Below, piece by piece: positions 23,538 to 36,475 of a DNA stretch of 64,000 nucleotides. The stretch comes from Schoenoplectus triqueter (lineage: Eukaryota > Streptophyta > Magnoliopsida > Poales > Cyperaceae). The notes under the pieces were generated by a model. That model saw only the letters and a list, made by a program, of their open reading frames with translations, did no database searches and was not told the DNA's origin. Location of the stretch: assembly GCA_964058805.1 (NCBI GenBank), contig CAXKVV010000008.1, positions 248,001-312,000 on the forward strand. Reading direction: 5' to 3'. The position numbers were made by a program, and so were the translations under genes. Each line of letters begins with the position of its first letter. The stretch's first letter is position 1.

Positions 23538-26500
23538 TCAGCATCCAGCGGCCTTCAGAAAGTTATCAAAAGGATTCAGGACCGGGAGCCTCAAGTGCTG
23601 AGGCTCGAACTGGTATTCGGTGGCACACAAAAGCGAGCTTGCCTGGGACCCCTTCTGGGGATATGGATCAAAGCCCTGATCTATCAAAGAATCTCCCACC
23701 TGCACACAAAATAGATAAATAAATAAATAAACAAAGAACAAGGAAAAGTGCAATGGGAATTGAGTCGGACACAAAATAACTAGCATATACCCTGTACCAG
23801 CATTATCAGAAATAAGCTCAAATCAAGTAAATAAAAACAAAAGACGGTTTCGTGGTACCAATTGGAGTTCAGATTTGACATCAGTTGTCCAAGTGATGAG
23901 AAGTTCGGATTGTTGGTGGGAGTTCATCAACGCAGCCATCTTCTCCTGTTTCCCAGCCGTAAGAGTCTCGCAGTGCCCAGCCATCTCTCTGAAAGGCATG
24001 TCAGAAGTAGTTGATACCGACAGTCGCCCCACTTGCCTTGCTGTCTCAAGCACCTGCAAATTATTTATAAACATTAAATCATGCCAAAAGAAAATATGTA
24101 CATAGGTTTGTTTTTCTTTTCTTTTTCCTGAAATATCAATTGTGTTACTGTACTGCAATAGAAACAAAGATCTAACCTGGCCTAAAGAGATTAATGTTGC
24201 AATAGGCCCCAATTAGAGCCAATATCTCAACTTAAACAATTTGGGGAATTACAAAATAGATAATTGCACTTAGTATGTCACTTTGGCATTAACTTCCAGG
24301 AAAATATTTCTATTTTATTATTTTATTCTATTGGTCAAATTCAATGTTTGAGGAACAAGAAAACCTTGATCCTTACCTGAAGATTAATAGGAACTATAGT
24401 ACACAAACAGAAAGATAAACAAATGCAAAATAAATAGAGTAAAACAAAAAAAATCATAGCAGGCATCATTAGAAAAACCCAATTAAATTAGGAAAAACTT
24501 GTCATAATACCGATTCGAGGAGTTCATTGACACTTAAAAGGTTGAGGTCAACAGAGAACCGTGCTTGCGAATCTGCTGTGTCTGATAGATCAACAAATGG
24601 ATCATCATCCAATGAAAAATCTGAAGGAACAAACTGCAGAAAATAATTAACAGAAATACAAATTATTGAACCATTTACATGTCTATATGATAAACTACCA
24701 ATCAGGTCTTCAAGCGGGTAAATCAGCTTGGTACAACTCATTCCATCTCAGAATGTACCATTTATAAAACTGATAAATGATTACCTCCTTGGAACGATAT
24801 CTTTCATTTCCTGATTTTAAGTCTGTAGCAGGGCCAAATGGCTCTATAAGATGAGCTAATGGACACACATCCTCAGCTGCAAAATCTTCAAGCAACTCCT
24901 TTCTTACTGAAGATATTTCAGACTACATGGAAAAAGGGGAAAAAAGTTAATCGGTTTATTTACTCAAACCTTCAAAAGCTTTTTCAATGATTTGTTTATA
25001 GCCCCTTTCCGCGTTTCCAAAGACAATGAAGAGAACTGCTCTGGTAGCAATCATTCCATCTTTGCATCTCTCATTTTTTTTGGCTGGACTGATAAACTTG
25101 CCGGCAGACACTTGTTTCCTGAAGAATCTATAGCAGTTTTTTTTTTTCATTTAAGGGTAATCTATGGCAATTGTTGTACCTATATTAACTGGGTGAATTT
25201 AGAAAAACCCTTTTTTTTCAGAATGTGAATTTGAAGAGCTGGACTTTAAATACATATATTTCAGAGTTTAGATCTAAATAATTCCCCAGCCACCTAGTTA
25301 TTGTTTTGCAGCTTACCAGCTTGTGTTGCTTATTGGTTGATACTCATATCTAAGAATAAATAGAAGAACCTCCTACTGGCATTATTTAGCAAGAAAAAAT
25401 AAATATACATATACCACATACTTCAGGTAATTCTCCTAGGCTGTTGATTATTGTCGAAATCATGGTTGACTTTAATTGTTCATCTTCCTTCGACTTAATT
25501 TCTGACAACCTTTCTAATGCTTCAGCATCATCCTCACTTGAACCATACAGTCTTGTTGGATTATCCACTGGTGCATCTAAAGCCAGAAGTCTGGACTCCT
25601 CAACCAATTGAAGGAACGGGTCAGTCTGTGATAAGAAATGAAGCTTCCAGATTAAACCTTATATTTTCTTTTCGAATTTTAATTCAGCACTTGCAGAGAG
25701 AACATCTCACCAACTTATCAGTGAAGGTGGATTTGGCAATTGGGATAAGAGCTGGAACATTAAAAGCTTTTGAAGAAAAAATGATCATTGCTGTTGCCAG
25801 TGTGAAAAGGGATCTCCTACGAGACGGTGTTAAGTTACCTGCATGAGGTAAAGTATTCTTTACCAACTATCTAGAATAGAAGTACAGCAAATTTGATATA
25901 AAATTAATGTAAATTTACAGCTTTTACCCCCTTCAAGAGAGAGAGTTCTCAATGAAAAAGCAAGCTGAAAGCTCCGAGCTAAAACCTCATGAATCGAATC
26001 CTGCCCCAAGAATCACATGTGCTAATGTAAATTAACCTTAAGTAATGACAAGCCAAAATTGATGGTGTCAGTATATATAAATATATCTTGATTTACCTTC
26101 ACGCGAGAAAATAGTAGCATAAGACTGTATGTGTGAGCAATGGCCTCATAATTCTCAGGACAATTATCTCGTCTAATTGACTGAGCCCACAAGGAGGAAA
26201 GAAGAAGGGCGATTTCACGGCTACTTAGGCTGAGCAAAACAGAATCCTGAAATGGAAACACAGGAACTTAGAAGCATTTATAATGGTTTCATAACATGAT
26301 ATTATAGTCCACAATCTTTTATGTAACCACAAATAAGAAGTCTAAGTCTGATGATCCAACAAAACACAAAAGCAATCGGATAAATATCTCTGGATTAGGT
26401 TTAATTATGATAAAAAAAACAAAGCACAGATACTTGTTTCTCCTATCTGATTACAAATAGAAAGATCTCATAAAATAGATAATATCAATGCGTGCAATAC

Positions 26501-29500
26501 CCGCCCCCACAAAAAAAATAATTGAGTAAAGAGAAAAAAAATATGACTAACAAAATACCATTTCCCTGTAAGAGCTACCCAAGGAACCACTGTCTGATGC
26601 ATCCTTGATACTAAACCGGCGACTCTGAGATAGGTTCAAGGTTTGAAGCCTACCATACACCTTCGACTCATTCCTCCCAATCAGCTGCCACTCCTCAGCA
26701 AAAGGAAGCCTTTCGCTACTTCCACCAGGTGATGACTTTTCTTTCATGGAGAGCAAATCCCTACGCATTTTGCCAAAAAGCGCAGCCGAGGATGAAAAGA
26801 CTGATACAGTGCGGGAAAGCGTGCGCTGGAGATCAGCTGATCTAGCGGAGTCTGGTAAGCCAGAGTGTGGAGAGACTGATGATGGTACCAGGACAACAGA
26901 GAAGATACGGTGGGCCCCAATATGGGTTTCTCGGTCAGGATGCGCCATGGCTTGAAGTAATTGGTGGAATAAATGCTCCGGGAAAGCCTGGAGGATAGTC
27001 TTATTAGAACAAATATGATGATAGTGTACTGTCAGGTTCAGTATTTCCTATATGTGTGTCATGTAGCATGCACCCATGCTGGTAACCAGTCTGATTCATA
27101 GTTGCAAGTGTTTTCTCTTTCATATATTCTGCTTATATTGCTCAATTCAAGCTGAATGCCTTAAAAAAGTTAGCTGCTGTTCTCAAATTCAAAAGTCACA
27201 AAAAAGGATCCAGAGAATTTAAGCTGCAAGATCAATTTTCTAGTATTACCTTGTTCTCATATGATAAGTTAGGGACAGAGGCAATTATTTGAGCAGTGCG
27301 ATAAACTGCAGCTACTGTGGACCGTGCGACTGAAAGAGAAGTTGAGATGCTCTCCAAATTTACCGCCAATGCATCAAGAACAGGACCAGCATCCCCCAGC
27401 TGCAAAAGGAAAAACAGATTACATGATATAAGACTGCAATTTTGTATTTATACCTATTCAAAATTAGATAATCAATTTTCTGTGCTCCCATGAGTCCAGT
27501 TGCATTTCCTTAACTATTGCACTTGCTATGATTTTCTTTTGAAATTTTATACAGCCAATAGTTCTGCATTTGTAACTAATAGCCAATGAAATTATTATGG
27601 TCCCTGCCATTTTCTTTAAAAGAAAATTCCAACTGATAGAATGCTCTGAAAATAGTTAATTTCACACCTTTCGAGCAAGCTGTACAAGACATTCATCCAC
27701 GACTTTGCGGTATCTGTCGTTCCTCTTGATCTCCTCCACTCCAAGGCTGGTATCAGTAGGTAATTGCATGCTTTTACGTAGATGCTTCACCATGTCTGTT
27801 AATGCACCCATTAGTGCAATGGAATTTTGTGCTCTCGACTGATTTGTGAGACATGTTATCACTTCTATTATGTCTAGTTGCATGTCAGGCTGCTTTAGGA
27901 CAGTTCTATGCTCCAGATGCTTGACTAGCATTGATACCAAAAGATGTGTGTTTTCCCCTACAAGTGAACAAGAAAAAATAACAAAATATATATAACAATA
28001 CTTCTTGTTTACTGAATTTTTAGAAAAAAAAATCTAAGAAAATTTATTGGATAAGAACAGGGGCGGATGCACTAGTGCCCAGGGGGGGGCAGCGCCCCCC
28101 CCCTGGATTTTGAAAAACAGTGCTTTTCGGAAATACTTTCGGTAGTTTGCCCCCCCCCTGGAAAATTTTTTTGCCCCCCCCTGGATTGTCTGATTAATTT
28201 TATTGAGAAAAAAATATTTAATATCATGTATAATAAAATAATTATGCAAAATATCAAAATATAAAGTTTTATAGACGAAAATTTTCTTCATCAACTTGAT
28301 TATCTATTACTTTGAGCTTTATTTTATTGTTATTTTTAATATATAAAATGTTATTATTCTAATAATTTTTTTATTAGGTAAGAATATATATTAAATTATT
28401 ATTTTTTTATTTAGTACCCGATTAGTTAATGGATTTAAACCCGATAAACTATTACAATCCGATATTTGTCCCCCCCCTGACTAAAATCCTGCATCCGCCC
28501 ATGGATAAGAAGAAAGTTTATTCTCAGAAAAAATGAATAAGAAGAAAGTAGAACTACCAGACTTTTCAAAGGTTGTTTGCATATCAAGCAGAACACACAA
28601 AGCAAGGCCACTGGAAGGTGACCACATGTTGTTGTTGTCAAAGTACCTAAACAAAGCCTCCAACACCCGACGCACAGTGGTTGCTTCCCTTGCTAATCTG
28701 GCCAAGTTATGAAGACACACTCTAGCCCAGAAATTAGCACTCTGTGCTTCTTCACTGTTTTGAACAATAAATAACAGGTCACGATGCCTATGTGTCAATG
28801 TAACAATGTCAACATGCTTTAACCAGCTCCTTAAAGGTTCAGAAAAAAAAAGGTTTCATTAAAACTCTTAATGGGTGCGAATGGAATATTATAACTTCAG
28901 TTTATCCTCTGCAAAATTCAAGTTTTCTGTTTCCCCTTCTACCATTGTATAACATTTTGACTTCACGGTTGGAAGATGGCTGGCAAAGCACATGAATCCT
29001 ATAGCAGAACTACGGTTTAAATTCAAAAGAAAAGGAGTTATTCTTACGGTGGCAAGTTCGGATTATTTCTAATGTTTTTCCATGAAGGGAGACTTTTTAA
29101 TTGGACGGGACATGAGGGAGATTCATGGCCCTCTGCTTTAAGCACATCATAAACCCAACCGGTTTTGTTGCGCATATCTGAATTGGTCTCATTGCTACCA
29201 TCGGGTTTTATGTATGGATTCTCATAGTTCTCTAAAACTGCTGAGACGACCTGAAAAGAAACAATAATTTACTTAAGCTTTGGATTTTAAAAAAAATGTG
29301 TAAAACATGCTGACTTGAAAATGTCAAATAGTTCCAGAAGAAATTGACTGGCTGATTTATTGATTTTACCATCCTCATCTATCATTCTTGTGACATGTGA
29401 ATCATCTTAGCCAACATTTCGCAGCAAGGATATACATTTCATTGGTTAATGTGGAACAAGAACAATATCAACATCTATCCACACCATTTGAAAACATAAG

Positions 29501-32118
29501 CAGCTTATATGGTAATCTGTGTTTGGCATTCTACCCTTTTAAACAAGGTTTAGTACTTTCAACGTTGCATTCATAGTAAGATTGTATTCAACATCAGAGA
29601 AAGCTTGTTACAAGGCTCACATTATCCAGTTCAGAAGATATATGGGAGTATTCACCCATGAACCAAACCTAATTTATAAGAAGATAATGAAACATCAATT
29701 AGTTCGATTTTAAAAATATATAGAAACAGAAAATGAGCAATGATATTTTGAGGGGAAGGGGGGGTGGACAGAGAAAAAGAGTACCAAAGATGATAAAGCT
29801 TGAAGCCCTGCAGCACATAACCCACATGCCGTCTCATTTTCACCAAAATCTTGGACCAGATGAAAAAGCTTTGGCGTTAAGCCTTCCAAATTAAACATGT
29901 AAGTGCCATCAATCTGTTTTCAGAGGAAAAGCTTTACCATTTTGTATCCAGCATGGAATAGAGAGATACTTATCCATTAAAATTAATATGATATCTGGTT
30001 GTTGACAAAATACAAAAGTCTGGCATCCAGCAATACACATTGTATCCAATAAAATTATTACGATACCTGGTTATTGACAAAATCAAAAAGTGTCTGGCAT
30101 CCAGCAATACACATCGAAAATTCTCTCGTTTGTTCCAATAGAGTGTTTATAAGGGCTAGTAAACTACTTGCAAAAAGTGGCCTGCAATGTTGTAATTTAC
30201 ATTATTTTAGCACTGTGGGTGCCAGATGGTTTTCAGCCAGGGAAACAACCACCGAAAGAAAAAGAGTAGAAAGCAAACATAATGATATTGATTTAAAATT
30301 TGGCAGTTGTTGTAGTACAGCTCGGTACCAAGCATGACCACTAAATGTTGAATCCAAGATATACTTGTTTGAGCATCTAAAGGAGAATATGTATAAAATT
30401 ATTTGTCTTCATAGCAAAAAAAGGAATTTAGATGAAAGTGTTTACATTTGTTCCTTGCAAGAACTCAGTAATCTGTTATAGATGGCCAAAACAATTTTAA
30501 CATAGCCAAAACGTTCAGCTCTCAATTCCTTGTAAAATTTCTGCTCTAGGTAGCTTGAAATCTGCATATAATGAAAAGTATCATATCAATATTAAAAATT
30601 GACGCTAAGCAAAAGTTCAACAGGATATTTTCGGAATCATTGGAGTTGAAAAATGACCTTTGGAATGCGCATAGGATTTTTGGATGCATATTCACATAAT
30701 TTACCAATCTTTCTATCATTCGGCGGTTCATCCTGCAAGAGGATAATTCATATTAGTTACTCCTGAAGAAGTGGCAAAATGAATGCTAATATGCTAGTTT
30801 TAAAAAGGCTAAAAGCTAAGACTTGAGAATAATAACAAAAAAAACACCAATTTGTTAATCTAATAATATGATAAATCCAATTATTAATAATAATAACGTA
30901 AAAATCCAAATTTTAATATTAAGAATTATAGTGTGTCACTGCGAGTGGCGCCTCAAAACGCGTCACTCCCAGTGGCGTCTTTCCTTTTTTTTTACTATTC
31001 AAAAAAAAAGAAAAAAAAAATCATGTGCGCCGGTGAGAGTGGCGCACTCCCACTACATGATTTTGGAGGGTTTTGTTCATTCACAGTCCAATGCAAAGAA
31101 ACTTAAAAAAAGACGCCACTGGGAAAAAAAAGAAGACGTCATTCCCAGTGTTGTCTTCCTAAATGCGCCAGTGGGAATGATGTATTTCTTATGCACCACC
31201 CGCAGTGGTGCACTGTTATTTATAGTATTAAAATTTAGATTTTTACGCTATTATTATTAATAATAGAATTTATCAGATTATTAGATTAAAAAATCGGTGA
31301 AAAAATAAAGCTCAGTGCACTGACTTAGATGCTATTTGCAGTTGCATTTACAATAGAGTTCTTGCATGTGAAGTGTGGCTCACACCTGATGCATATAAGT
31401 GTAACAACCATAGTGGATGCATGTTGCTGGTTTCCATAGCTTTTGCAGTGGGGAAGTGATAGATTATATCGTAAAGAGGCTATTCCGACCACTGGTACAA
31501 CACTGATACAGAACATACAAAAGTATCGTTGCTGTCTGTTTTCCTTTTTATGTTTTTGTTTGAGCTGAGTTCTCTTATTCTAGCTTCATTTTTCCTCTAT
31601 GCTTCTGGACATGTGTCCACTTCAATACCATCTCATTTTTTTATTATTTTCTTAATTTATTTCTCTTTATTTTAATATTTCCATATAAAATAGGTTTGTG
31701 TCTTAGGATGTAAGAGGCTACAATGCAGTTATCAAAAAAAAAGGAAAAGAAACGAATGTGATCTTTTGGTACTTAATGCATGGTAAAAAAGAAAGAAGAA
31801 GATAGCAATTGCTGTTCACAATTGTGCTAGGACAGGTGATAGGTCCTTGTAAAACAATGTCAGTGTATGAGATTTCATATATAAGTGGCTCTCAGAACTA
31901 AACAAGTACACGATCGAGTAAGGTAAAGTGTGGCGCACAATAAATAAAGAAAAGATTTCAACAAGTAAAAAATATGAACTGACCAGTGATTTGGGGAAAA
32001 TTTCTGATAACATTTTCTTGTACCGCTTTACCGGTTGCCTAGACCGGGTCCGCAATGAAGGGCAGAGGAAACATAGGCTTCCGCAAGCAGGCAATATTTT
32101 CCTTGATACAACCCCCAT
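23538..32118 (-). CDS. SRL2: EFR3 / SEMI-ROLLING LEAF 2-like plasma-membrane scaffold protein, 1019 residues
   Basis: Nineteen coding exons with GT-AG introns, all in frame: 32118-31984, 30732-30658, 30561-30446, 30181-30067, 29913-29785, 29668-29621, 29250-29048, 28754-28558, 27957-27668, 27399-27250, 26987-26559, 26246-26097, 26000-25928, 25838-25711, 25625-25422, 24922-24785, 24633-24511, 24053-23859 and 23699-23538 (TGA). The N-terminus has Cys 12, 16 and 19 and a basic patch (RTRSRQPVKRYKK), as in animal EFR3, where such cysteines are palmitoylated. The rest is ARM/HEAT-like helices, e.g. VCLHNLARLAREATTVRR, plus an acidic C-terminal region. EFR3 holds the PI4K-alpha, TTC7-like and hyccin complex at the plasma membrane; rice SRL2 controls leaf rolling. 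Full length for the family. Intron 1 holds a palindrome-rich MITE, intron 8 a hAT element, and intron 4 a decayed copy of the exon 4 end. Confidence 0.93.
28058..28503. mobile_element. Non-autonomous hAT element in intron 8 of the EFR3-like gene
   Basis: Termini CAGGGGCGGATGCA and CATGGGCGGATGCA (read inward) are inverted repeats. A perfect 8-base target duplication GATAAGAA flanks the element at 28050-28057 and 28504-28511, the hAT signature. The interior has unusual runs of 7-9 G or C near both ends and an AT-rich middle. No transposase frame. Confidence 0.85.
29971..30115. repeat. 72-base tandem duplication of the exon 4 donor region of the EFR3-like gene
   Basis: 29971-30042 and 30043-30115 are about 90 percent alike by eye. 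The right copy contains the functional end of exon 4 and its GT donor. In the left copy, now inside intron 4, the donor reads AT instead of GT and two bases are lost from the exon part. Confidence 0.85.
30845..31299. mobile_element. Palindrome-rich MITE in intron 1 of the EFR3-like gene
   Basis: Ends CACCAATTTGTTAATCTAAT and CACCGATTTTTTAATCTAAT (right end read inward) form arms of about 90 bases. The core has at least six variants of a GCGYCACT-N-AGTGGCGC palindrome (30934-31215), the same motif that fills the element at 21039-21349. A-rich flanks prevent a firm target-duplication call. Confidence 0.7.
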
Positions 32119-32600
32119 TCATATACAACTGTAACAACAAGAGACAAATTAACATATATAAAACACGGTGAACAAAAGAATCAAAGCATTTTGCACTCTA
32201 TCAGTAGAGTAATCAGAACATATCCATTACATGTAATCCAATATTTTTATTATTGGTAGAATGCAGAAATCAATAGCGATTTCTCAGATTTTCTAATGAA
32301 AGGATTCCAACTAGCTGATCATGAATGATCAAATCATCCATTCACCTACATGAAAGAAATGCATCCGAAATGTCAATCCAAATTCGAACTACTCATTAAT
32401 TGATGAACTCGAAAGGAATGCAGTTGAATTGATTACCTCGAGATAGTTGGAGGGGAAGGAAGATGCCCTGATCTCTCTCTCTCTCTCTTCCCCTCTGGCT
32501 CCAATTTCTTCGCTTGATAGTTTTCCCTTTTTATCTCTTTACCCCTCGCTCGTACATGTAGAGGCGAAGACGGGAGATGAGAGGAAAATTTTCTAATTTG
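32119..32600 (-). promoter_or_regulatory. 5' leader of the EFR3-like gene with leader intron and overlapping uORF
   Basis: The first coding exon extends upstream to 32128, where an acceptor (gttacag) is seen. A donor (CTCGAG|gtaatc on the minus strand) at 32435-32436 suggests a non-coding first exon from 32437 to about 32580, containing a GA/CT run at 32474-32490. An ATG at 32122-32120, four bases before the main start and out of frame, opens a 27-codon ORF that overlaps the coding sequence. Confidence 0.5.
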
Positions 32601-32779
32601 GGGCGATGATGTTTTACTTTGTACATTGGTTATATATACGTGACGAGATCAATGTGGATTGTAACGCTCGACCCGACGAAGAAATCAATGGAGGCATGGA
32701 GCAGTGCGTCGGGACCACGTTCCCAATAGGAACAATTTTTTTCCGAGAGAGTCAGAGAGAATTTTAAGAGTAAGCGATT

Positions 32780-34789
32780 GGTGTGTTTGGATGCAGGAAT
32801 GATTAGTGTAAGAATAGTGTTTTTTGGGTTTGTAATTGAGGATAGTGTGAGGTTAGTGATATTTTGAAAAATATGAGAATTGAGAGGTTAGTTATTATTT
32901 TGGGTTAGTAAAATGTTATTTGGATGGTAATTTGAGAATAATGAAGGAGAAAGTGTATAAAGCAATGATTTTTTTTATTTGATATTAGATTGTTATTTTA
33001 TTTATTTATTATTAGGTATTATTAATTATTATTTTATTTAGTTATTATTATTTTATTTAATACTAATGATTATTATTTTTTAATTATTATCTATCATTAT
33101 CTATTATAAATTATTATTATTTATTATTAATCATTATTTTATTTAATAATGATTAGTACAAAAATAATATTTTTTAGGTTAATGATTGTAATAGTATGAA
33201 TTATTATTTTTATTCTAATATTTATTATTGTGTTTATTGTTATTAATTTGTTTATTATTATTTATTTGTTATTTAAATTAATAATATTATTTATTGATGT
33301 AATTGATATAAAAAATTATTATTTCATATTATTCTCATTAAGTAGTATTTATTTAATATTAATGATTATTATTTATTTATAATAATTTATTATTATTTTA
33401 TTTAATAGTAATGCTTATTTAATATTACTCTGTACTATTATTAATTATTATTTTATTTAATACTAATGGCTATTATTTCATTTATCAGTAATTATTATTT
33501 TTATTTATTATTGTCTATTATTATTAGTTATTACTGTTTTTATTATAATTTATTATTAATTTATTTATCATTATTTATTTTTATTTATTTAGCATTAATG
33601 TTTATTTAATATTATTTTATACTATTATTAATTATTATTTTATTTAATACTAATCATTATTTCTCAGAGAGAACAAACAATTTGAAGGAAAATAAAGATT
33701 AAAAAATAAAATCATGAGTTTTCTAATATTTTCTCTCTTCTCAAAGATGCAAAATTTTGCTAAACCACCCGTGGGATGGGTTATAGAGCAGCCTATTTTT
33801 TGACTACTCCAAATTCTCTCTTTTATGTTTGAATTCACGTAAGGAGTGTTTGACACTCAATGGAATAGCAAAAAGTTGAAATAGAATAGCTATTCCGACG
33901 AATTAATTTGCCAAATGAATTTTAGACTAAGTAGAAGAGTGCTAATCCGGTATACCAAGTTATATGTGGTATACCGAATTAGCTCTCGTCGGAATAGTGA
34001 TTATTGTTTGATTATATTATATTATTATATCATGATTATAATTATAATTATAATTTATTATTACATTTTTAGTATGATTATGATGTATTATTATATTAAT
34101 ATTATGATGATTATTTATTTATTATTATATAATATTATTATAATAATAATAATTATTATTATATTAATATCATTGTTAGTATTGTTATTACATGATTAAT
34201 TTTACTATTATTTATTATTATAATAATTATGATTTTAATATTATATTATTATATTATGATTATAATTTTATTATTATATTATTAAGACTATGACTATGAT
34301 TATTATTACATATTATTATTTTATTATTATGATTATAATTATTTATTATTATATTATATTATATTATTATAATTATAATTATTTATTATTATTATATTAT
34401 GATTATGATTATAATTTTTAATTATATTATTATATTATTATGATTATAATTATAATTATAATTTATTATTATTATATTATTATATTATCATTATTATTAT
34501 TACTATTATTATTATTTTAATTATAATTATAATTTTTATTATTAATATATTATTATATTAAGATTATTGATTATGATTATTATTATTATATTATCATTAT
34601 TATTATATTATCATTATTATTATTATCTTATATTATATGATATTTTGATTATATTGTTATAATAATAATTATTTATTATTATTATATTATGATTATGATT
34701 ATAATTTTTAATTATATTATTATAAAATTATGATTATAATTATAATTATAATTTATTATTAATAATATATTATTATATTAAGATTATGG

Positions 34790-34835
<46 letters not shown>

Positions 34836-35339
34836 TATCATTATTATTATTATTATATTATATTATGATTATATTATTATAAGTATTATTATTTTTTATT
34901 ATTATATTATGATTATGATTATAATTTTTAATTATATTATTATAAAATTATGATTATTATTATATTATTATATTATCATTATTATTATTATTATTAATAT
35001 ATGATTATATTAAGATTATGGATTATTATTATTATATTATAATAATAATTATTATTATTATTATTTTACTATTATTATTATCATCATTATTATTGTTAGT
35101 ATCATAATTATCCATATTTTAACTATTCTGATTAACAACTGTCATAAGATATTTTCTCTCTTCCGAATAGTCAAGAATATCACTCTTCTACTACTCTTTC
35201 AAAAATATACTATTATATCACTCTTCCAAAATTACCACTCTTCCAAATCTATTCCTTAATTTGCCAAACGAACCCGTACAGATTAGAATAGCAATGCTAT
35301 TCTGAAAATAGCACTAACCCGGACCATCCAAACACACCC
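32780..35339. mobile_element. Tourist-like element expanded by ATT repeats (copy C)
   Basis: Ends GGTGTGTTTGGATG and CATCCAAACACACCC are inverted repeats, and the left 160 bases match the left part of the element at 55570-55982 (TTTGGGTT, GAGGATAGTGTGAGGTTAGTG, GTTATTTGGATGGTAA). The interior is dominated by TTA/ATT repeats. A second, nested pair of ends is possible at about 33843 (GGAGTGTTTGACACTC) and 35275 (GCCAAACGAACCC). No TTA target duplication was found for this copy. Confidence 0.6.
32990..35110. repeat. ATT/TTA trinucleotide-rich tract of about 2 kb
   Basis: Almost pure A/T built of irregular ATT, TTA and TATAAT units, with a perfect (ATT)n run near 34792-34830. It is interrupted by a mixed-sequence block at 33655-34010. 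Any open frame here, such as 33915-34199, is low-complexity artefact. Confidence 0.9.
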
Positions 35340-35344
35340 TGCAT

Positions 35345-36472
35345 CTTTTCTGGTGCTGGGGTGTATATAGCGACTAATTCTGCGCGCTATTTTCTGGAAC
35401 TTACCCGAGTTGTGTTGACTATTTGACGAAATAAAATAATCTTTCTGAATTAAGATAAGGGACTCCACATTTGACCCTGATGAGATACTGAGAGTGCGTT
35501 CTCTCTGAAATATTTATCAATGCGGACCTAAATTTATAAGGAGCAGATTATTTTGAAGTTGAATAAAATTAAGGTGTTCTTAAGAGGACCATATAATATC
35601 ATTCATAAGAAGGAAAATTATTTCAAAACGGACAAAAAGATCGAATCCAAACAGAATATATGCATGCGTAACAAAGAAAAAATATTTCACAACAGTCTAT
35701 ATTCGTATCCAAATAGAAACTATTTTTTGTGCCAAAAACAAAATTATTATGTGATGCAATATCTACTTATTTATGTGCCTTGAAACAACTAACAACTGCA
35801 ATTGGAGGGTCACATTCATAACAATGTCGTCTCCTAGAGAACTTTAATTTCTAATCTATTTTGTTTATTTTTAATCAGACAAGAGAAAATCGAACATAAG
35901 ATTCTATCTTCAAGGCATGTTTAAGAACATAAAAAGAAAATAAAATTTTCTTTTTAATGTATTTATGTTGCTTGAATCGATAACAAATGTTTGTTTCTCT
36001 TTCAAGTTCATTTTAACCCCTTCTATTAGATTGTATCACATATAAGATACAACGGAAAAATTATTTAAATAAAAATTAAACAAAAAGAAAACAACGCCAA
36101 AGAAGAGTAGGGATGCGATCTACGTGGGAATAATATGGTTAGTTGACCCATTCTATCGTCATAATTCGGTAAGTGGTACTAATTAATTTTTTTTTTTTTG
36201 AGAAAATTGTTCTACTTATTTTGTCGTATTTTTTTATTTTTGACTCCATATTTTTTTTTCTAAATAGATAAGCTAAATATATTTTAGTTTATAATTATAT
36301 AGTTCTCAATCAATTGACATATATTAATTAATTCTCACTAAAATATTTCTGTACCAGCCTGGCTATCAGCACTTGGACCTGAATCTGATGCCTAACAGGT
36401 CTGCCAATCCATCTCCATCTCCCAAGTCCCAACAAAACAGCTACACGAGCCGCCTCACATATGGAGCCACAT
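35345..36472. other. Spacer, no gene seen
   Basis: Mixed AT-rich DNA with poly-T tracts near 36190 and 36250; nothing recognisable as gene or element. Confidence 0.4.
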
Positions 36473-36475
36473 TAA

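Noticed and set aside
29971..30042. Extra exon in the EFR3-like gene
   Set aside because: The copy lacks a GT donor and is out of frame; the exon 4 to exon 5 join is in frame without it.
33915..34199. Open frame of 94 codons rich in Ile/Met/Tyr
   Set aside because: Low-complexity translation of ATT/TTA repeats.
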